Assembly (NCBI GenBank): GCA_947447265.1
Contig: CANFKC010000036.1
Location: forward strand, 1-49,823
Source of the DNA: Chitinophagaceae bacterium
GTDB taxonomy: Bacteria > Bacteroidota > Bacteroidia > Chitinophagales > Chitinophagaceae
Reading direction: 5' to 3'
DNA length: 49,823 nt
Shown: positions 16,654-25,283 of the stretch, in pieces
Layout of the letters: every line of letters begins with the position of its first letter
How positions within the stretch are numbered: the first letter of the stretch is position 1
Made by a program: the position numbers and the translations under genes
Notes under the pieces: generated by a model
Told to the model about the DNA's origin: nothing
The model's input: only the letters and a program-made list of their open reading frames with translations
The model's database searches: none

Positions 16654-17511
16654 CTACTCTTCAACTTCCGTTTCAACCTCGTCAGCGCCAGCTTCTAAAG
16701 CAGCTTCGGCCTCATTGTTAGCTTCAATGGCGGCATCAGAAAGTGGGTCAGCCTGGCCATCGGCTTCAGGGTTGGGGTTCCATTCCAGTATAAAGTTGTT
16801 ACGGCCTACACCGACAAGTATGGCCAGGTATTTTTGCTGAATGAGCTCCAGCATAGCCAGAAAGGTGAAAATAGCGTGTATCCTGTTCTGGCAGGTTTCA
16901 AAAAGCATCTCAAAAGGGATCCGCTTCTGCTCCTTCATATGTTCCTGCAGGAACACGCGCTGCCCTTCAAGGCTGTAATTATATTTAACCACCACGTGCT
17001 GTGGCTTATGCATACGCTCATTGAAGCGCTTAATCACTTTTTCGTAAGCGTTAAGGAGTTTATACATGGTTACCGTCTGTATCTCGGTACCTTCTGAATA
17101 AGATTCTCCTAAGCCATGCATCTCCGTATTAATATTGCCTCGCTTCTGTTGCATTAGCCTGTCGGCTTCCATGCCGGCCATTTCCTGCGACGCTTCTTTA
17201 AAACGCTTGTATTCCAGTATCTTATCAACCAGTTCCTGCCTTGGGTCAATTTCGTTGCCCAGGGCATCTTTTTCACGACGAGGAAGTAACATCCGGGCCT
17301 TGATGCGCATGAGGGTAGAAACGAATAAAATAAACTCGCTGGCCAGTTCGATATTCAATGATTCCAACGCCTTAATATAAATAAGGAACTCACCGGTAAT
17401 GGTGGCAATAGGAATATTGTAAATATCGAGCTCATCCCGCTCAATGAAGAACAGGAGCAGGTCGAACGGACCCTCAAACTGCGGTAATTTTATCTGGTAG
17501 CTGGCTGACAT
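16654..17511 (-). CDS. scpA: Segregation and condensation protein A
   Basis: A 285-residue kleisin that bridges SMC heads in the SMC-ScpA-ScpB condensin. The N-terminus has the family signature F-E-G-P-F-D-L-L-L-F-F-I, followed by I-P-I-A-x-I-T-x-x-F and the S-x-L-M-R-I-K-A-R-M-L-L-P motif. The C-terminal winged-helix part is at ~185-250. It ends in a Glu/Ala-rich acidic tail. No scpB is nearby. The gene is preceded by two -7 boxes and a 5' leader made almost entirely of 12 copies of a 7-base repeat, which is unusual for a core gene. Confidence 0.93.
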   Translation of the reverse strand: MSASYQIKLPQFEGPFDLLLFFIERDELDIYNIPIATITGEFLIYIKALESLNIELASEFILFVSTLMRIKARMLLPRREKDALGNEIDPRQELVDKILEYKRFKEASQEMAGMEADRLMQQKRGNINTEMHGLGESYSEGTEIQTVTMYKLLNAYEKVIKRFNERMHKPQHVVVKYNYSLEGQRVFLQEHMKEQKRIPFEMLFETCQNRIHAIFTFLAMLELIQQKYLAILVGVGRNNFILEWNPNPEADGQADPLSDAAIEANNEAEAALEAGADEVETEVEE

Positions 17512-17520
17512 TTTATTTTA

Positions 17521-17604
17521 AGTCGTAAGTCGTAAGTCGTAAGTCGTAAGTCGTAAGTCGTAAGTCGTAAGTCGTAAGTCGTAAGTCGTAAGTCGTAAGT
17601 CGTA
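17521..17604. repeat. 12-copy heptanucleotide tandem repeat
   Basis: Exactly 84 bases: 12 perfect copies of AGTCGTA on the plus strand (TACGACT in the sense of scpA). It begins 10 bases upstream of the scpA start codon and ends one base from a -7 box. It therefore makes up nearly the whole predicted 5' leader of scpA. Confidence 0.97.
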
Positions 17605-17605
17605 T

Positions 17606-17627
17606 CAAATATAGGGACGCAAAAATA
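17606..17627 (-). promoter_or_regulatory. Two -7 boxes for scpA
   Basis: On the minus strand TATATTTG (17606-17613) and TATTTTTG (17620-17627) both match TAnnTTTG exactly, 14 bases apart. A transcript from the nearer box would begin inside the heptanucleotide repeat; one from the farther box would begin at its edge. Confidence 0.65.
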
Positions 17628-17728
17628 AGCTTTTATTTTATAATGCTTTCGTATCCCCGTGAAGAGTTTCAGTTGTTCAAAGCAATCACAGAAGCATGAA
17701 TTGTTTACACCGGGCACTCACGTTTACC

Positions 17729-17830
17729 GGTCCTTGCGAGGCTCTTCGCCGAAGCAATCTCACAACAACAATGAATCATGTTTGGGCTGCCCACGACCTC
17801 TGAGATTGCTTCACTACATTCGCAAAGACC
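17729..17830. repeat. 102-bp MITE-like palindromic element
   Basis: The ends are imperfect inverted repeats: GGTCCTTGCGA...GAAGCAATCTC at the left and GAGATTGCTTC...TCGCAAAGACC at the right, about 30 bases each, around a ~40-base centre. No open frame is inside. The rest of the 359-base gap between scpA and accC (17512-17870) holds the scpA promoter and tandem repeat and nothing else recognisable. Confidence 0.75.
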
Positions 17831-17870
17831 ATTTTTTCTTTTTCACAGGGTGCTTCCACTTCCCCGACAA

Positions 17871-19349
17871 CTATTTACGGTTCATTCTCCATTTGCTGAT
17901 GGTGCCTCCGCCTAATGCGGTTGGTTCCACCTGTTTTTCCTGCTCCCATACGTAAGCTGATAGCAATGCTGCCACCTGCTCCGCTTCTTTATCGTGGCCG
18001 GCCAGGTATTCAGGCTTGTAGAATTTTTCAATGAACTTCGTATCGAATTTTCCACTTCTGAATGGCTCGGTCTGCACAGCCCATTTGCCAAATTGCAAGG
18101 TATTTTTTACGCCCTTTATATAATACTCGTCAATAGCGCGGCAAAGACGGTCAATAGCTTCATCGCGATCAGCGCCATAGGCAATCAATTTTGCTATCAT
18201 TGGGTCGTAGAAAATCGGTATGGCCATGCCTTCTTCAAAACCATCGTCAACGCGCACGCCGGGGCCTTTTGGTGGCTGGTACATTTCCAGTGTGCCGGTA
18301 TCCGGTAAAAAGTTATTCAGCGGATCTTCGGCGCATACACGCAACTCAATGGCGTGGCCGGTTATCTTAAGGTCATCTTGCGAGAACGACAGTTTGTTGC
18401 CACGTGCAACATTTATTTGTTCTTTTACAAGGTCAATACCTGTTATCATTTCCGATACACAGTGTTCTACCTGTAAACGGGTATTCATTTCCAGGAAGTA
18501 GAAGTTCAGGTTTTCGTCTGCCAGAAATTCTACAGTGCCGGCTCCGTAATAGTTACATGCTTTTGCAACTGCAACTGCGCATTCGCCCATAGCTTTCCTT
18601 ATTTCGGGGGTAAGGCAGCTTGATGGCGCTTCCTCTATCAACTTCTGATGGCGACGTTGTATGGAACATTCGCGCTCAAACAGGTAAGCATAGTTACCGT
18701 GCATGTCGCCAATTAACTGAATTTCGATATGGCGCGGAGCACCTACATATTTTTCAATAAAAACAGCATCATTGCCAAACGCGCTAAGTGCTTCGCTCTT
18801 TGCTGTATTCATCTGCTGTTCCAGTTCCCCATCATTTTCTACTACACGCATACCCTTACCACCGCCACCGGCAGAGGCTTTTATAAGGATAGGGTAGCCA
18901 ATGCGGTTAGCAATAGTCCTGGCTTCGGCAACATCGACCAATGGGTCTTCTGTGCCTGGAACCATAGGGACATTAAATTTTTTAGCGGCTTGTTTGGCAG
19001 AGATCTTATCACCCATCATTTCGATAGAATGCGCGGAAGGGCCAATAAAAATAAGTCCGGAATCCGTAACTGCTTTCGAAAAAGCGGCATTCTCACTTAA
19101 AAAACCATAGCCGGGATGTATTGCATCAGCGCCGGTCGCCTTTGCTGCTTCAATTATTTTTTCAGCCCTCAGGTAGCTCTGGGCCGAAAGTGCCGGACCG
19201 ATACAAATAGCTTCGTCAGCATATCTTACAAAAGGCATATTTCTGTCCGCTTCCGAAAAAACGGCGACTGTTTTTATGCCCATTTCTTTTGCTGTGCGCA
19301 TTACTCTCATGGCTATCTCACCACGATTTGCAACAAGTATTTTTTGCAT
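17871..19349 (-). CDS. accC: Biotin carboxylase subunit of acyl-CoA carboxylase
   Basis: A 492-residue ATP-grasp enzyme that carboxylates biotin on the carrier protein, the first half-reaction of acetyl- or propionyl-CoA carboxylase. The start at 19349 (MQKILVANRGE) is where the family begins; an upstream ATG would add 33 poorly conserved residues. Visible features are the glycine-rich ATP loop G-G-G-G-K-G-M (161-167), H-P-G-Y-G-F-L-S-E-N, and the catalytic E-M-N-T-R-L-Q-V-E-H. About 45 residues beyond the usual ~450 end form a tail typical of multi-subunit acyl-CoA carboxylases. Carrier and carboxyltransferase genes are not in the window, so acetyl-CoA versus propionyl-CoA cannot be decided. 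Confidence 0.93.
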   Translation of the reverse strand: MQKILVANRGEIAMRVMRTAKEMGIKTVAVFSEADRNMPFVRYADEAICIGPALSAQSYLRAEKIIEAAKATGADAIHPGYGFLSENAAFSKAVTDSGLIFIGPSAHSIEMMGDKISAKQAAKKFNVPMVPGTEDPLVDVAEARTIANRIGYPILIKASAGGGGKGMRVVENDGELEQQMNTAKSEALSAFGNDAVFIEKYVGAPRHIEIQLIGDMHGNYAYLFERECSIQRRHQKLIEEAPSSCLTPEIRKAMGECAVAVAKACNYYGAGTVEFLADENLNFYFLEMNTRLQVEHCVSEMITGIDLVKEQINVARGNKLSFSQDDLKITGHAIELRVCAEDPLNNFLPDTGTLEMYQPPKGPGVRVDDGFEEGMAIPIFYDPMIAKLIAYGADRDEAIDRLCRAIDEYYIKGVKNTLQFGKWAVQTEPFRSGKFDTKFIEKFYKPEYLAGHDKEAEQVAALLSAYVWEQEKQVEPTALGGGTISKWRMNRK

Positions 19350-19450
19350 GGGGCTAAGATAAGCTGTAAAGTTGATTTTATGACAAAAAAGCGGCGTTTT
19401 GCGGATAAGCAGCGGAGTGCAGTATAATAGTATGGCAGATAATTTCAATG

Positions 19451-19484
19451 AAAAAGCCGCCCGGTTCTCACGCCGGACGGCTTT
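19451..19484 (-). terminator. Terminator of the small lipoprotein gene
   Basis: The stem AAAGCCGcCCGG/CCGGaCGGCTTT has one mismatch and an 8-base loop. On the minus strand it is followed by five T residues. It lies between the small lipoprotein gene and accC and separates their transcripts. Confidence 0.75.
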
Positions 19485-19559
19485 GTTATTTTCTTCATGG
19501 AAATGAAGTGTAAAACAGGGGTTACAGGTTTAAACTACTCCTCGTACTTTCTTTATGTA

Positions 19560-19889
19560 TTAATAATCAATTACTACGTCGTGGTCAGGAAATGCAATAT
19601 CTATGCAACCCATATCCGGGCATAATTTTATTTTATTGTGGTTGTACAGGTTAGTGAGGCCTTTGTTATCGGTTGCAATGCTAATGTAGCCGCCAGTAAT
19701 AGAAATGCCCCATGCATTTGTTTTGGCGCTGCAGAACCCATTGGGTGCACAATTGCAATTCATAGCCTTTACAACACTACTATCCTTCGCTCCCATGCGG
19801 TTGCAAGATTGTGTTGTGAACAACAGCGCCATTAATGCTAAACAGGTAGTAATTGTTTTGCAGGCGATGTTTATGGAATGTGTTTTCAT
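19560..19889 (-). CDS. Small cysteine-rich lipoprotein, unknown
   Basis: A 109-residue protein with a lipobox F-T-T-Q-S-C29, so it is probably anchored in the outer membrane. The mature part is about 80 residues with Cys at N-C-N-C, F-C-S and L-C-P-D-M-G-C, and might hold disulphides or a metal. No family is recognised. It is followed by its own terminator and probably monocistronic. Confidence 0.65.
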   Translation of the reverse strand: MKTHSINIACKTITTCLALMALLFTTQSCNRMGAKDSSVVKAMNCNCAPNGFCSAKTNAWGISITGGYISIATDNKGLTNLYNHNKIKLCPDMGCIDIAFPDHDVVIDY

Positions 19890-20171
19890 ATCGTGTGGTT
19901 GTGAATGTAAAGGTCGGAAACCTAGCCAGCCATGTTGTTACACGATTCAGCGTTTGATTTATATGATTAAGACCACTTGCCAGTAGGTAGGAAAACTAGA
20001 AACCAGAGTCTAACTTATGAATTCGATAGATTAGACGGCAAATTTTGGCATGCAGATTTTAAACGCAAAGAGCGCGGAGTGTTCGCAAAGAAGGCGCTAA
20101 GTCTATGCGATTTATGCAGGTTTTTTATGCCGAATTGATATCCCTTATATGGCTAATATATCCAGAGCTGG

Positions 20172-20648
20172 TTAATCTGCCTTTACAAAAAGCGGCAAAC
20201 CTTGTTCTTTAGCAACAGATTGTGCAAGCAGTTTCCCTTCTTCGCTGAAGGGCCAATATAACAGGGAAGTGATCGGGTGTTTTTTGCGGATGGCGGTAAT
20301 GGCTTCTGTTGTTGCTTTTTTTGCAAGGCCTTTATTCCTGAACTCTGGCAAAACTGACGCTGAACAGAGATATAGTGCCGTGTACTTTTCGCCAGGCATG
20401 GTTTCCAGAAGGAGTTGCTTTTCTGTTATGTTGCCTGAAATGAACTTGTCTTTAATTTCGTCGGTAGTAGGTATCATCAATATCCACACTATAGGCCCAT
20501 CTTCATTGGCAACTTCTGTGAGGGTATTGTCGTCAATTGCCTCCAGTCGTTCGCGCTGCTCTTCATCTACACTTACCTGGTCCGGGTCGTTCCGGGTGTC
20601 AAATGCTGCGTTGACAACATCGAGCATGCGTTCAAAATTATTGGCCAT
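20172..20648 (-). CDS. GNAT-fold acetyltransferase-like protein
   Basis: A 158-residue cytoplasmic protein. The central segment L-Y-L-C-S-A-S-V-L-P-E-F-R-N-K-G-L-A-K-K-A fits GNAT beta-4 and the pyrophosphate-binding loop (R-x-K-G-x-A). Flanking parts are shorter than in a full GNAT, and the N-terminal ~50 residues are acidic and helical. The substrate is unknown. It is not obviously co-transcribed with neighbours. Confidence 0.65.
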   Translation of the reverse strand: MANNFERMLDVVNAAFDTRNDPDQVSVDEEQRERLEAIDDNTLTEVANEDGPIVWILMIPTTDEIKDKFISGNITEKQLLLETMPGEKYTALYLCSASVLPEFRNKGLAKKATTEAITAIRKKHPITSLLYWPFSEEGKLLAQSVAKEQGLPLFVKAD

Positions 20649-20845
20649 GGTGGTTCATTTAATTTAGGTTGTGCCAATATAGGGGTAACGCAATATACCT
20701 CACTTGCGCAAGCACTAATACTGTAGGCGTTGCCCATCGCTAAGATATTAAGCCCTTTCAGGGCTGCACAAAATTTATTACAATTTGCCGTCTATAGCTA
20801 TGTAGTAAGCTATCAGCAACAAATACGGATGATTTTAAAGCTGTA

Positions 20846-21316
20846 CTAGTACTTCAAATGATCGAACAGAGAGATGTAGGTAAGCTGGTAATCATTGTCA
20901 TACTTTATTTTTACCCTTATCCAGGTGCGGTTATTAGGTAGTTTTTTTTCAGGGGTATCGGTAGTGATGTCCAGCTCATCAGTCGCTGATGTTTTAGTAT
21001 CGGTAATGATCACTTTTTTCCAACGATTGGTGCCGTCCTTACCATCGCTCTTCATTTCTTTGTTATTGTACAGGTCGTAGCCATACTTGGTTTTATACAG
21101 GCTTATGGTCTTCCAATAACCGAGGTCTACATCTTCCAGTACGCGTGTAACCTCTTTGCCTGCTTTATTTGTTCCTTTCAGGGTAACCGTAAAATGCTTT
21201 TCACTGCTGCTTTTCAGGCGAACAGATTGAGCAAAAGCGGGCACCGCACATAGTACGATTAGGCAGGCGAAAATTAGATGCTTTAAAGTTGCAGTAAGTT
21301 GTATGTGTTTTTTCAT
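20846..21316 (-). CDS. Secreted hypothetical protein
   Basis: A 156-residue protein. The start at 21316 (MKKHIQ) is chosen because the signal peptide begins there and ends near A-F-A-Q; an ATG nine codons earlier is possible. The mature part is polar and strand-rich, with many Lys, Asp and Thr, suggesting a small beta domain. No family is recognised. The upstream cytochrome lipoprotein gene ends 53 bases away on the same strand without a terminator, so the two may form an operon. Confidence 0.6.
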   Translation of the reverse strand: MKKHIQLTATLKHLIFACLIVLCAVPAFAQSVRLKSSSEKHFTVTLKGTNKAGKEVTRVLEDVDLGYWKTISLYKTKYGYDLYNNKEMKSDGKDGTNRWKKVIITDTKTSATDELDITTDTPEKKLPNNRTWIRVKIKYDNDYQLTYISLFDHLKY

Positions 21317-21369
21317 GAGTATCATTTTGTAAACTGGTTGCAAAATAATACAATTAATTTAATGAGCGT

Positions 21370-22944
21370 TTACTTCTTCTTGCGTAGCAGAGTTGAAATG
21401 TTTGCGGTATCAGCTAAAGAATCAGAGAACGATGATTCAATCAATCCGCAACCACAACTGAAATCCTTGGGTTGCAGTTGCTCAACCGCTTTTAATTGCT
21501 CATCTACCTCCTTTATACTGCCTGCGTTTTTCGATTGGTCAATCTGAATATTAAAGTCGCTCAGGTTTAGCTTTTCAATGGTCATCTTCATTGTTTCGCT
21601 GCTGGTTGCCGTAATTGTTATTTCAGGGCTTTGCTTGCGGGTGGTAGTGAAGCTGGTAGTTCCGAAATAGAGCTGGCCATTTTCTTCATAGGTTGCAATT
21701 ATAACAGCACGGGTGTTTTGCGGCAGGGGAATTTTGCCGTCGTCGGTATAGAAGCAATATTCGTCAGTTTTACCATTTACCAGGCCTCCGTTGAGCATTA
21801 TATTCTTTTCAGGTAAAAGGCAATACATGGTTACTTCACTTTTATAGGTTCCTATAAGGCGCACCATAAGTTCGCTGTTTTCATAACCCGGAAGGTTTTT
21901 AGTCATGACGTCTATATTGTACCAGCCGAAGGTTTCAATTTTTACTTTATAGTATTCAGATTTTGCGGAAGTTGCCTCGACAAGTGGAATCGGTTGCTGT
22001 GTTGTGGGTGGAACGGACATTGATGTTGCTCGCCCGGGTCCCAGGTTATTGACGGCTTCGGTAAGTTTGCCATTATCGGCTACGAGTTCGGCTCTCTTTG
22101 TTTGCAGTAATTTCAACTGCTTCTCGTAATTTTTGCAGCTATCCATCTTTTTTTTAATATCCGGTATGGAAGTTGGGTCGGTGCCTATTGCCTTATCATC
22201 TACGTATTCAAATATCTGGTGCAATTGTTCCAAAGTAAGCGTAGGGAAGGCTGTCATGGCAGTTTTATTGTAGCGTTCGTATATACAAAGCGCCAACTGG
22301 TCGCCGTTTGCAATCATCTGGGCGGAATTTCGCACATATGCTAACAGCCATTTTTCATCTCTACGTTTATCTACAAAAGCAAGTGCGGGGCCAGTGGCGT
22401 CTTTTACAGGGTTATGGCAACTGGCGCACTCTTTCTCAAATAATACCTTTCCTGCGGTTATTCCGGGAGTTATTTCTTTAGGTTGAAGGGGTAGTGGGTC
22501 GGTCCAGTCAATTGTGCTGTCGCTGTTCCTCACTCCTTTAAAAAGTTTCATGCCGTCCTGCATATTGTCGGTTGGTATGGAAACAGATAGCGGCTTTGCA
22601 ATTTTAACGTCGCTGCCTGCGGCGGCATCAATCAGAATCATGCCGCCGCTGCTCAATATTTCCTTGCCCGATTTGGTTACCAATCCTGCACTTAAAATAT
22701 CAGCCATGCTGTAGGCTTCTTTAATTTCGAGTTTTGCAGTAGCGGTGCTTCCGGTTAACGAGCCTTTGGGGATGTTAATTAGTGCACCCTTTTGCGTGTG
22801 CAAAACAGTATCGCGGTTAATATCGATCTCATAGAACTGAGAGGCAAGATTGCTTTCTTTTAAAACGCTCTTGTTCTTTTTTGTAGTGCATTGCACAAAC
22901 AGGATAGCAAGCATGCCGAGCATGACCAGTATTTTTTTAGGCAT
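21370..22944 (-). CDS. Lipoprotein with ZU5-like domain and monoheme cytochrome c
   Basis: A 524-residue lipoprotein (lipobox L-F-V-Q-C19). Residues ~45-145 resemble the ZU5-like beta domain of Bacteroidota surface proteins (I-N-I-P-K-G-S-L, K-E-A-Y-S-M-A-D-I-L, S-G-G-M-I). Residues ~163-250 are a class I cytochrome c with C173-A-S-C176-H177 and a likely axial M230 before F-P-T-L-T. A ~30-residue coiled-coil segment follows (~265-295), then a ~150-residue region of unknown, probably beta, structure. It is probably an outer-membrane or periplasmic electron carrier or sensor; no redox partner gene is adjacent. The heme domain is clearly related to the monoheme protein at 49043-49522. Confidence 0.8.
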   Translation of the reverse strand: MPKKILVMLGMLAILFVQCTTKKNKSVLKESNLASQFYEIDINRDTVLHTQKGALINIPKGSLTGSTATAKLEIKEAYSMADILSAGLVTKSGKEILSSGGMILIDAAAGSDVKIAKPLSVSIPTDNMQDGMKLFKGVRNSDSTIDWTDPLPLQPKEITPGITAGKVLFEKECASCHNPVKDATGPALAFVDKRRDEKWLLAYVRNSAQMIANGDQLALCIYERYNKTAMTAFPTLTLEQLHQIFEYVDDKAIGTDPTSIPDIKKKMDSCKNYEKQLKLLQTKRAELVADNGKLTEAVNNLGPGRATSMSVPPTTQQPIPLVEATSAKSEYYKVKIETFGWYNIDVMTKNLPGYENSELMVRLIGTYKSEVTMYCLLPEKNIMLNGGLVNGKTDEYCFYTDDGKIPLPQNTRAVIIATYEENGQLYFGTTSFTTTRKQSPEITITATSSETMKMTIEKLNLSDFNIQIDQSKNAGSIKEVDEQLKAVEQLQPKDFSCGCGLIESSFSDSLADTANISTLLRKKK

Positions 22945-23027
22945 AAAAGGTATTTTTATATTAATGCCAGGAATGTGATAAGGTAACCCAAGCAGCGCTA
23001 CAATTTCCCGTGTTTGTTTTGAAACGC

Positions 23028-23035
23028 TATTTTTG
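23028..23035 (+). promoter_or_regulatory. -7 box for the WYL regulator
   Basis: TATTTTTG is an exact TAnnTTTG match, 18 bases before the start codon, implying a leader of only ~10 bases. Confidence 0.6.
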
Positions 23036-23052
23036 CCGGCACAGCAACTGCC

Positions 23053-24006
23053 ATGAACCGAATTGACCGAATATCAGCCATGTTAATACAATTACAGTCG
23101 AAAAAGATTGTAAAAGGACAGGATATGGCCGACAGGTTCGGCATAAGCCTGAGAACAGTTTACCGCGATATAAAAACACTGGAAGAAGCCGGCGTGCTCA
23201 TCGCGGGTGAGCCGGGCTGCGGCTATTCGTTGATGGAAGGGTATAGGTTGCCACCCGTAATGTTTACAAGGGACGAGGCGACCGCCTTTTTAACTGCTGA
23301 AAAGCTGGTGGAAAAATTTACAGACTCTGCTACCTACGAAGTGTACCAGTCAGCATTGTACAAAATAAAAGCGGTGCTGCGCAACGACGAAAAATACCAC
23401 CTGGAAAGTATGAATGATTCCATAGAGGTGGTAGGCAACCCATACCTGCCCAAGGATAATAAGACCAGTAACCATATACAGGTAATACTGAACAGCATAG
23501 CGCAAAAGAAGGTATTGGTGTTAGACTATTTTGCCAACCATTCACAGGAGCAAACCAACCGGAAAATAGAGCCTGTTGGTATTTACCTGAGGCTGAGCCA
23601 CTGGTATGTGATAGGCTATTGTTGGTTGCGGTGCGATTACCGTAGTTTCAGGATAGACAGGATCGCTGCGATTAAATACACGGATACCGCTTTTCAGAAG
23701 GAGCACCCGCCGCTAAAAGCCTACCTGGCCGATATTACACAAGAAAAAAGTGACCTGCATACGGTTGTTATGCTTGTGGATAAAGATGCAGTGCGCTGGC
23801 TGGGAGAACAGAAGTACTATAATGGTTACGTTTCAGAGCGGGAAATGGACGAACAGGTAGAGATGACCTTCCTTACCGCATCTTTAGAAGGTTTTGCGCG
23901 ATGGTACATGATGCTAGGCGACAGCGCCGAAATTGTGAGCCCGGCAATATTAAAACTACGCGTAGCGACTATTGCTAAAGAAATTTTAGAAAAAGTAGCC
24001 CGTTAG
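23053..24006 (+). CDS. YafY-type HTH/WYL transcriptional regulator
   Basis: A 317-residue regulator. Residues ~5-60 are a DeoR-like winged helix-turn-helix (D-R-F-G-I-S-L-R-T-V-Y-R-D-I-K-T-L), followed by the G-Y-R-L-P-P-V-M-F-T linker typical of YafY proteins. The WYL sensor domain spans ~140-215 and shows W-Y-V-I-G-Y-C-W-L-R and F-R-I-D-R-I. The last ~90 residues are the usual WCX extension. WYL domains bind nucleic acid or small ligands; the ligand here is unknown. The DinB-like gene starts 65 bases downstream with its own promoter, and regulator plus DinB neighbour is a recurring arrangement in Bacteroidota (from memory). Confidence 0.9.
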   Translation: MNRIDRISAMLIQLQSKKIVKGQDMADRFGISLRTVYRDIKTLEEAGVLIAGEPGCGYSLMEGYRLPPVMFTRDEATAFLTAEKLVEKFTDSATYEVYQSALYKIKAVLRNDEKYHLESMNDSIEVVGNPYLPKDNKTSNHIQVILNSIAQKKVLVLDYFANHSQEQTNRKIEPVGIYLRLSHWYVIGYCWLRCDYRSFRIDRIAAIKYTDTAFQKEHPPLKAYLADITQEKSDLHTVVMLVDKDAVRWLGEQKYYNGYVSEREMDEQVEMTFLTASLEGFARWYMMLGDSAEIVSPAILKLRVATIAKEILEKVAR

Positions 24007-24043
24007 TTTTTACTGCTGACATACTGTTGTCATACCCGGCCTC

Positions 24044-24051
24044 TACTTTTG
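24044..24051 (+). promoter_or_regulatory. -7 box for the DinB-like gene
   Basis: TACTTTTG matches TAnnTTTG exactly, 28 bases before the ATG at 24072. It lies inside the longest open frame, which argues against starts upstream of it. Confidence 0.6.
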
Positions 24052-24071
24052 AGGAAATTAAAACACACAGT

Positions 24072-24581
24072 ATGATAACATTTATGGAATCGTTCCTGAA
24101 AGAACTGGAACGCGAAAGTATTACAACACGCAAAATGCTGGCACTGGTACCTGCAGACAAGGGCGATTTTAAGCCGCACGAAAAAAGCATGAAGTTAAAG
24201 GACCTGGCAATCCACATTGCCGATCTTCCAGGCTGGATTGCTATGGGTATTAATACAGATGGGCTGGACTTTGCAACTGCACCCTACAATCCGACCAATT
24301 GCGATGGCGGAGAACAGCTGGTTGCCTATTATGACAAGAATGCGGCTGACGCGAAGCAACAGTTGCAGGCAGCGAATGATTCCATCCTGGATGAGATATG
24401 GACCTTACGCAATGGCGATATGGTACTGGCTCAACAAAACAGGCTGGAAACCATCCGTCACGCATATTGCCAGATTGTGCACCATCGTGCACAGCTTGGG
24501 GTATATTTAAGGTTATTAAATATACCTATACCCGGCACCTATGGTCCAAGCGCTGATGACCAGGGCAACATAGGATTATAA
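24072..24581 (+). CDS. DinB-family four-helix protein
   Basis: A 169-residue DinB/YfiT-like protein from ATG 24072, chosen because a -7 box lies just upstream within the longer frame. The metal-site histidines expected for the fold are visible: H48 in A-I-H-I-A-D-L-P and H137-H138 in I-V-H-H-R-A-Q-L. The C-terminal V-Y-L-R-L-L-N-I-P-I-P-G-T-Y-G-P-S-A-D-D is the standard ending of this subfamily. Members are metal-dependent, often thiol-transferases, but most have no proven substrate. It is followed by a strong terminator and may be controlled by the adjacent WYL regulator (inference). Confidence 0.88.
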   Translation: MITFMESFLKELERESITTRKMLALVPADKGDFKPHEKSMKLKDLAIHIADLPGWIAMGINTDGLDFATAPYNPTNCDGGEQLVAYYDKNAADAKQQLQAANDSILDEIWTLRNGDMVLAQQNRLETIRHAYCQIVHHRAQLGVYLRLLNIPIPGTYGPSADDQGNIGL

Positions 24582-24605
24582 TTGCTTATTTTTAATTGCA
24601 CAAAT

Positions 24606-24644
24606 AGCGTTCCCACCACGTTAGGTGGGAACGCTGTTTTTTTT
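24606..24644 (+). terminator. Terminator of the WYL/DinB pair
   Basis: A perfect 12-bp stem AGCGTTCCCACC/GGTGGGAACGCT with a 6-base loop is followed by a run of eight T after one G. Confidence 0.92.
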
Positions 24645-25104
24645 ACATTGTTTTTAGTTTTTCTATAAATGCCATCATCCATTTCCCGTCCGCAGTATCG
24701 CTCACTATATAATCGACGCCGGTTGTGAAATCGTAGAGATTGTAAAATCCGTTTGAATTGGGCAGAATAAAGATCGTCGAGTTGTTGGAATCGACCCTGT
24801 TTGAAAATACGATGTTGCAGGTAGCGGCAACGGCTGGTAATATCCCGAGCCGCGGTGTTCTTTTACTCTGCTTAAAAACCTGTTCAAGACGCAGCCTGGC
24901 TGCGGCATCAATATTAATAATGTCAAATTCCTTATTGATATGATGCCGGGCATAGTATGATGCTCCCAACCCTTCAGTATTGAAGTCGCGGAAAACGTGG
25001 ACGGATTGAATAGTCAATGCTTCCTTTCTGTAGTTTTTAATACTAATGCATGCAGATGCTGTTAGTGGTAAAATGAAAATTACTATTCTTGTAATAATGC
25101 CCAT
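24643..25104 (-). CDS. Small hypothetical lipoprotein
   Basis: A 153-residue protein with signal and lipobox (L-T-A-S-A-C19). The mature domain is mixed alpha/beta without a recognised family. It is convergent with the DinB-like gene, and its 3' end touches that gene's terminator. Nothing indicates function. Confidence 0.6.
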   Translation of the reverse strand: MGIITRIVIFILPLTASACISIKNYRKEALTIQSVHVFRDFNTEGLGASYYARHHINKEFDIINIDAAARLRLEQVFKQSKRTPRLGILPAVAATCNIVFSNRVDSNNSTIFILPNSNGFYNLYDFTTGVDYIVSDTADGKWMMAFIEKLKTM

Positions 25105-25283
25105 AATTACAGCTTGTATTGGGGTAAAAGAACAACCATTCGTTATAAAACGATATAGCTTAACTTATATTGTCAGTGTGATTGGTAAATGAACCTTCTG
25201 TAAACTCCATGTGTGCGGAGCTATGTTATCTAATAAATATTGTGTTGTGTGAATTGTTTCGCACCTGACTGTGACAAATGTTT

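Noticed and set aside
17521-17604. CRISPR-like array
   Set aside because: Units are contiguous 7-mers without spacers and no cas gene is present.
17490-17717. 75-residue frame reading the heptanucleotide repeat as T-Y-D-L-R-L-T units
   Set aside because: It overlaps scpA, its promoter and leader; the repeat unit simply lacks stop codons in this frame.
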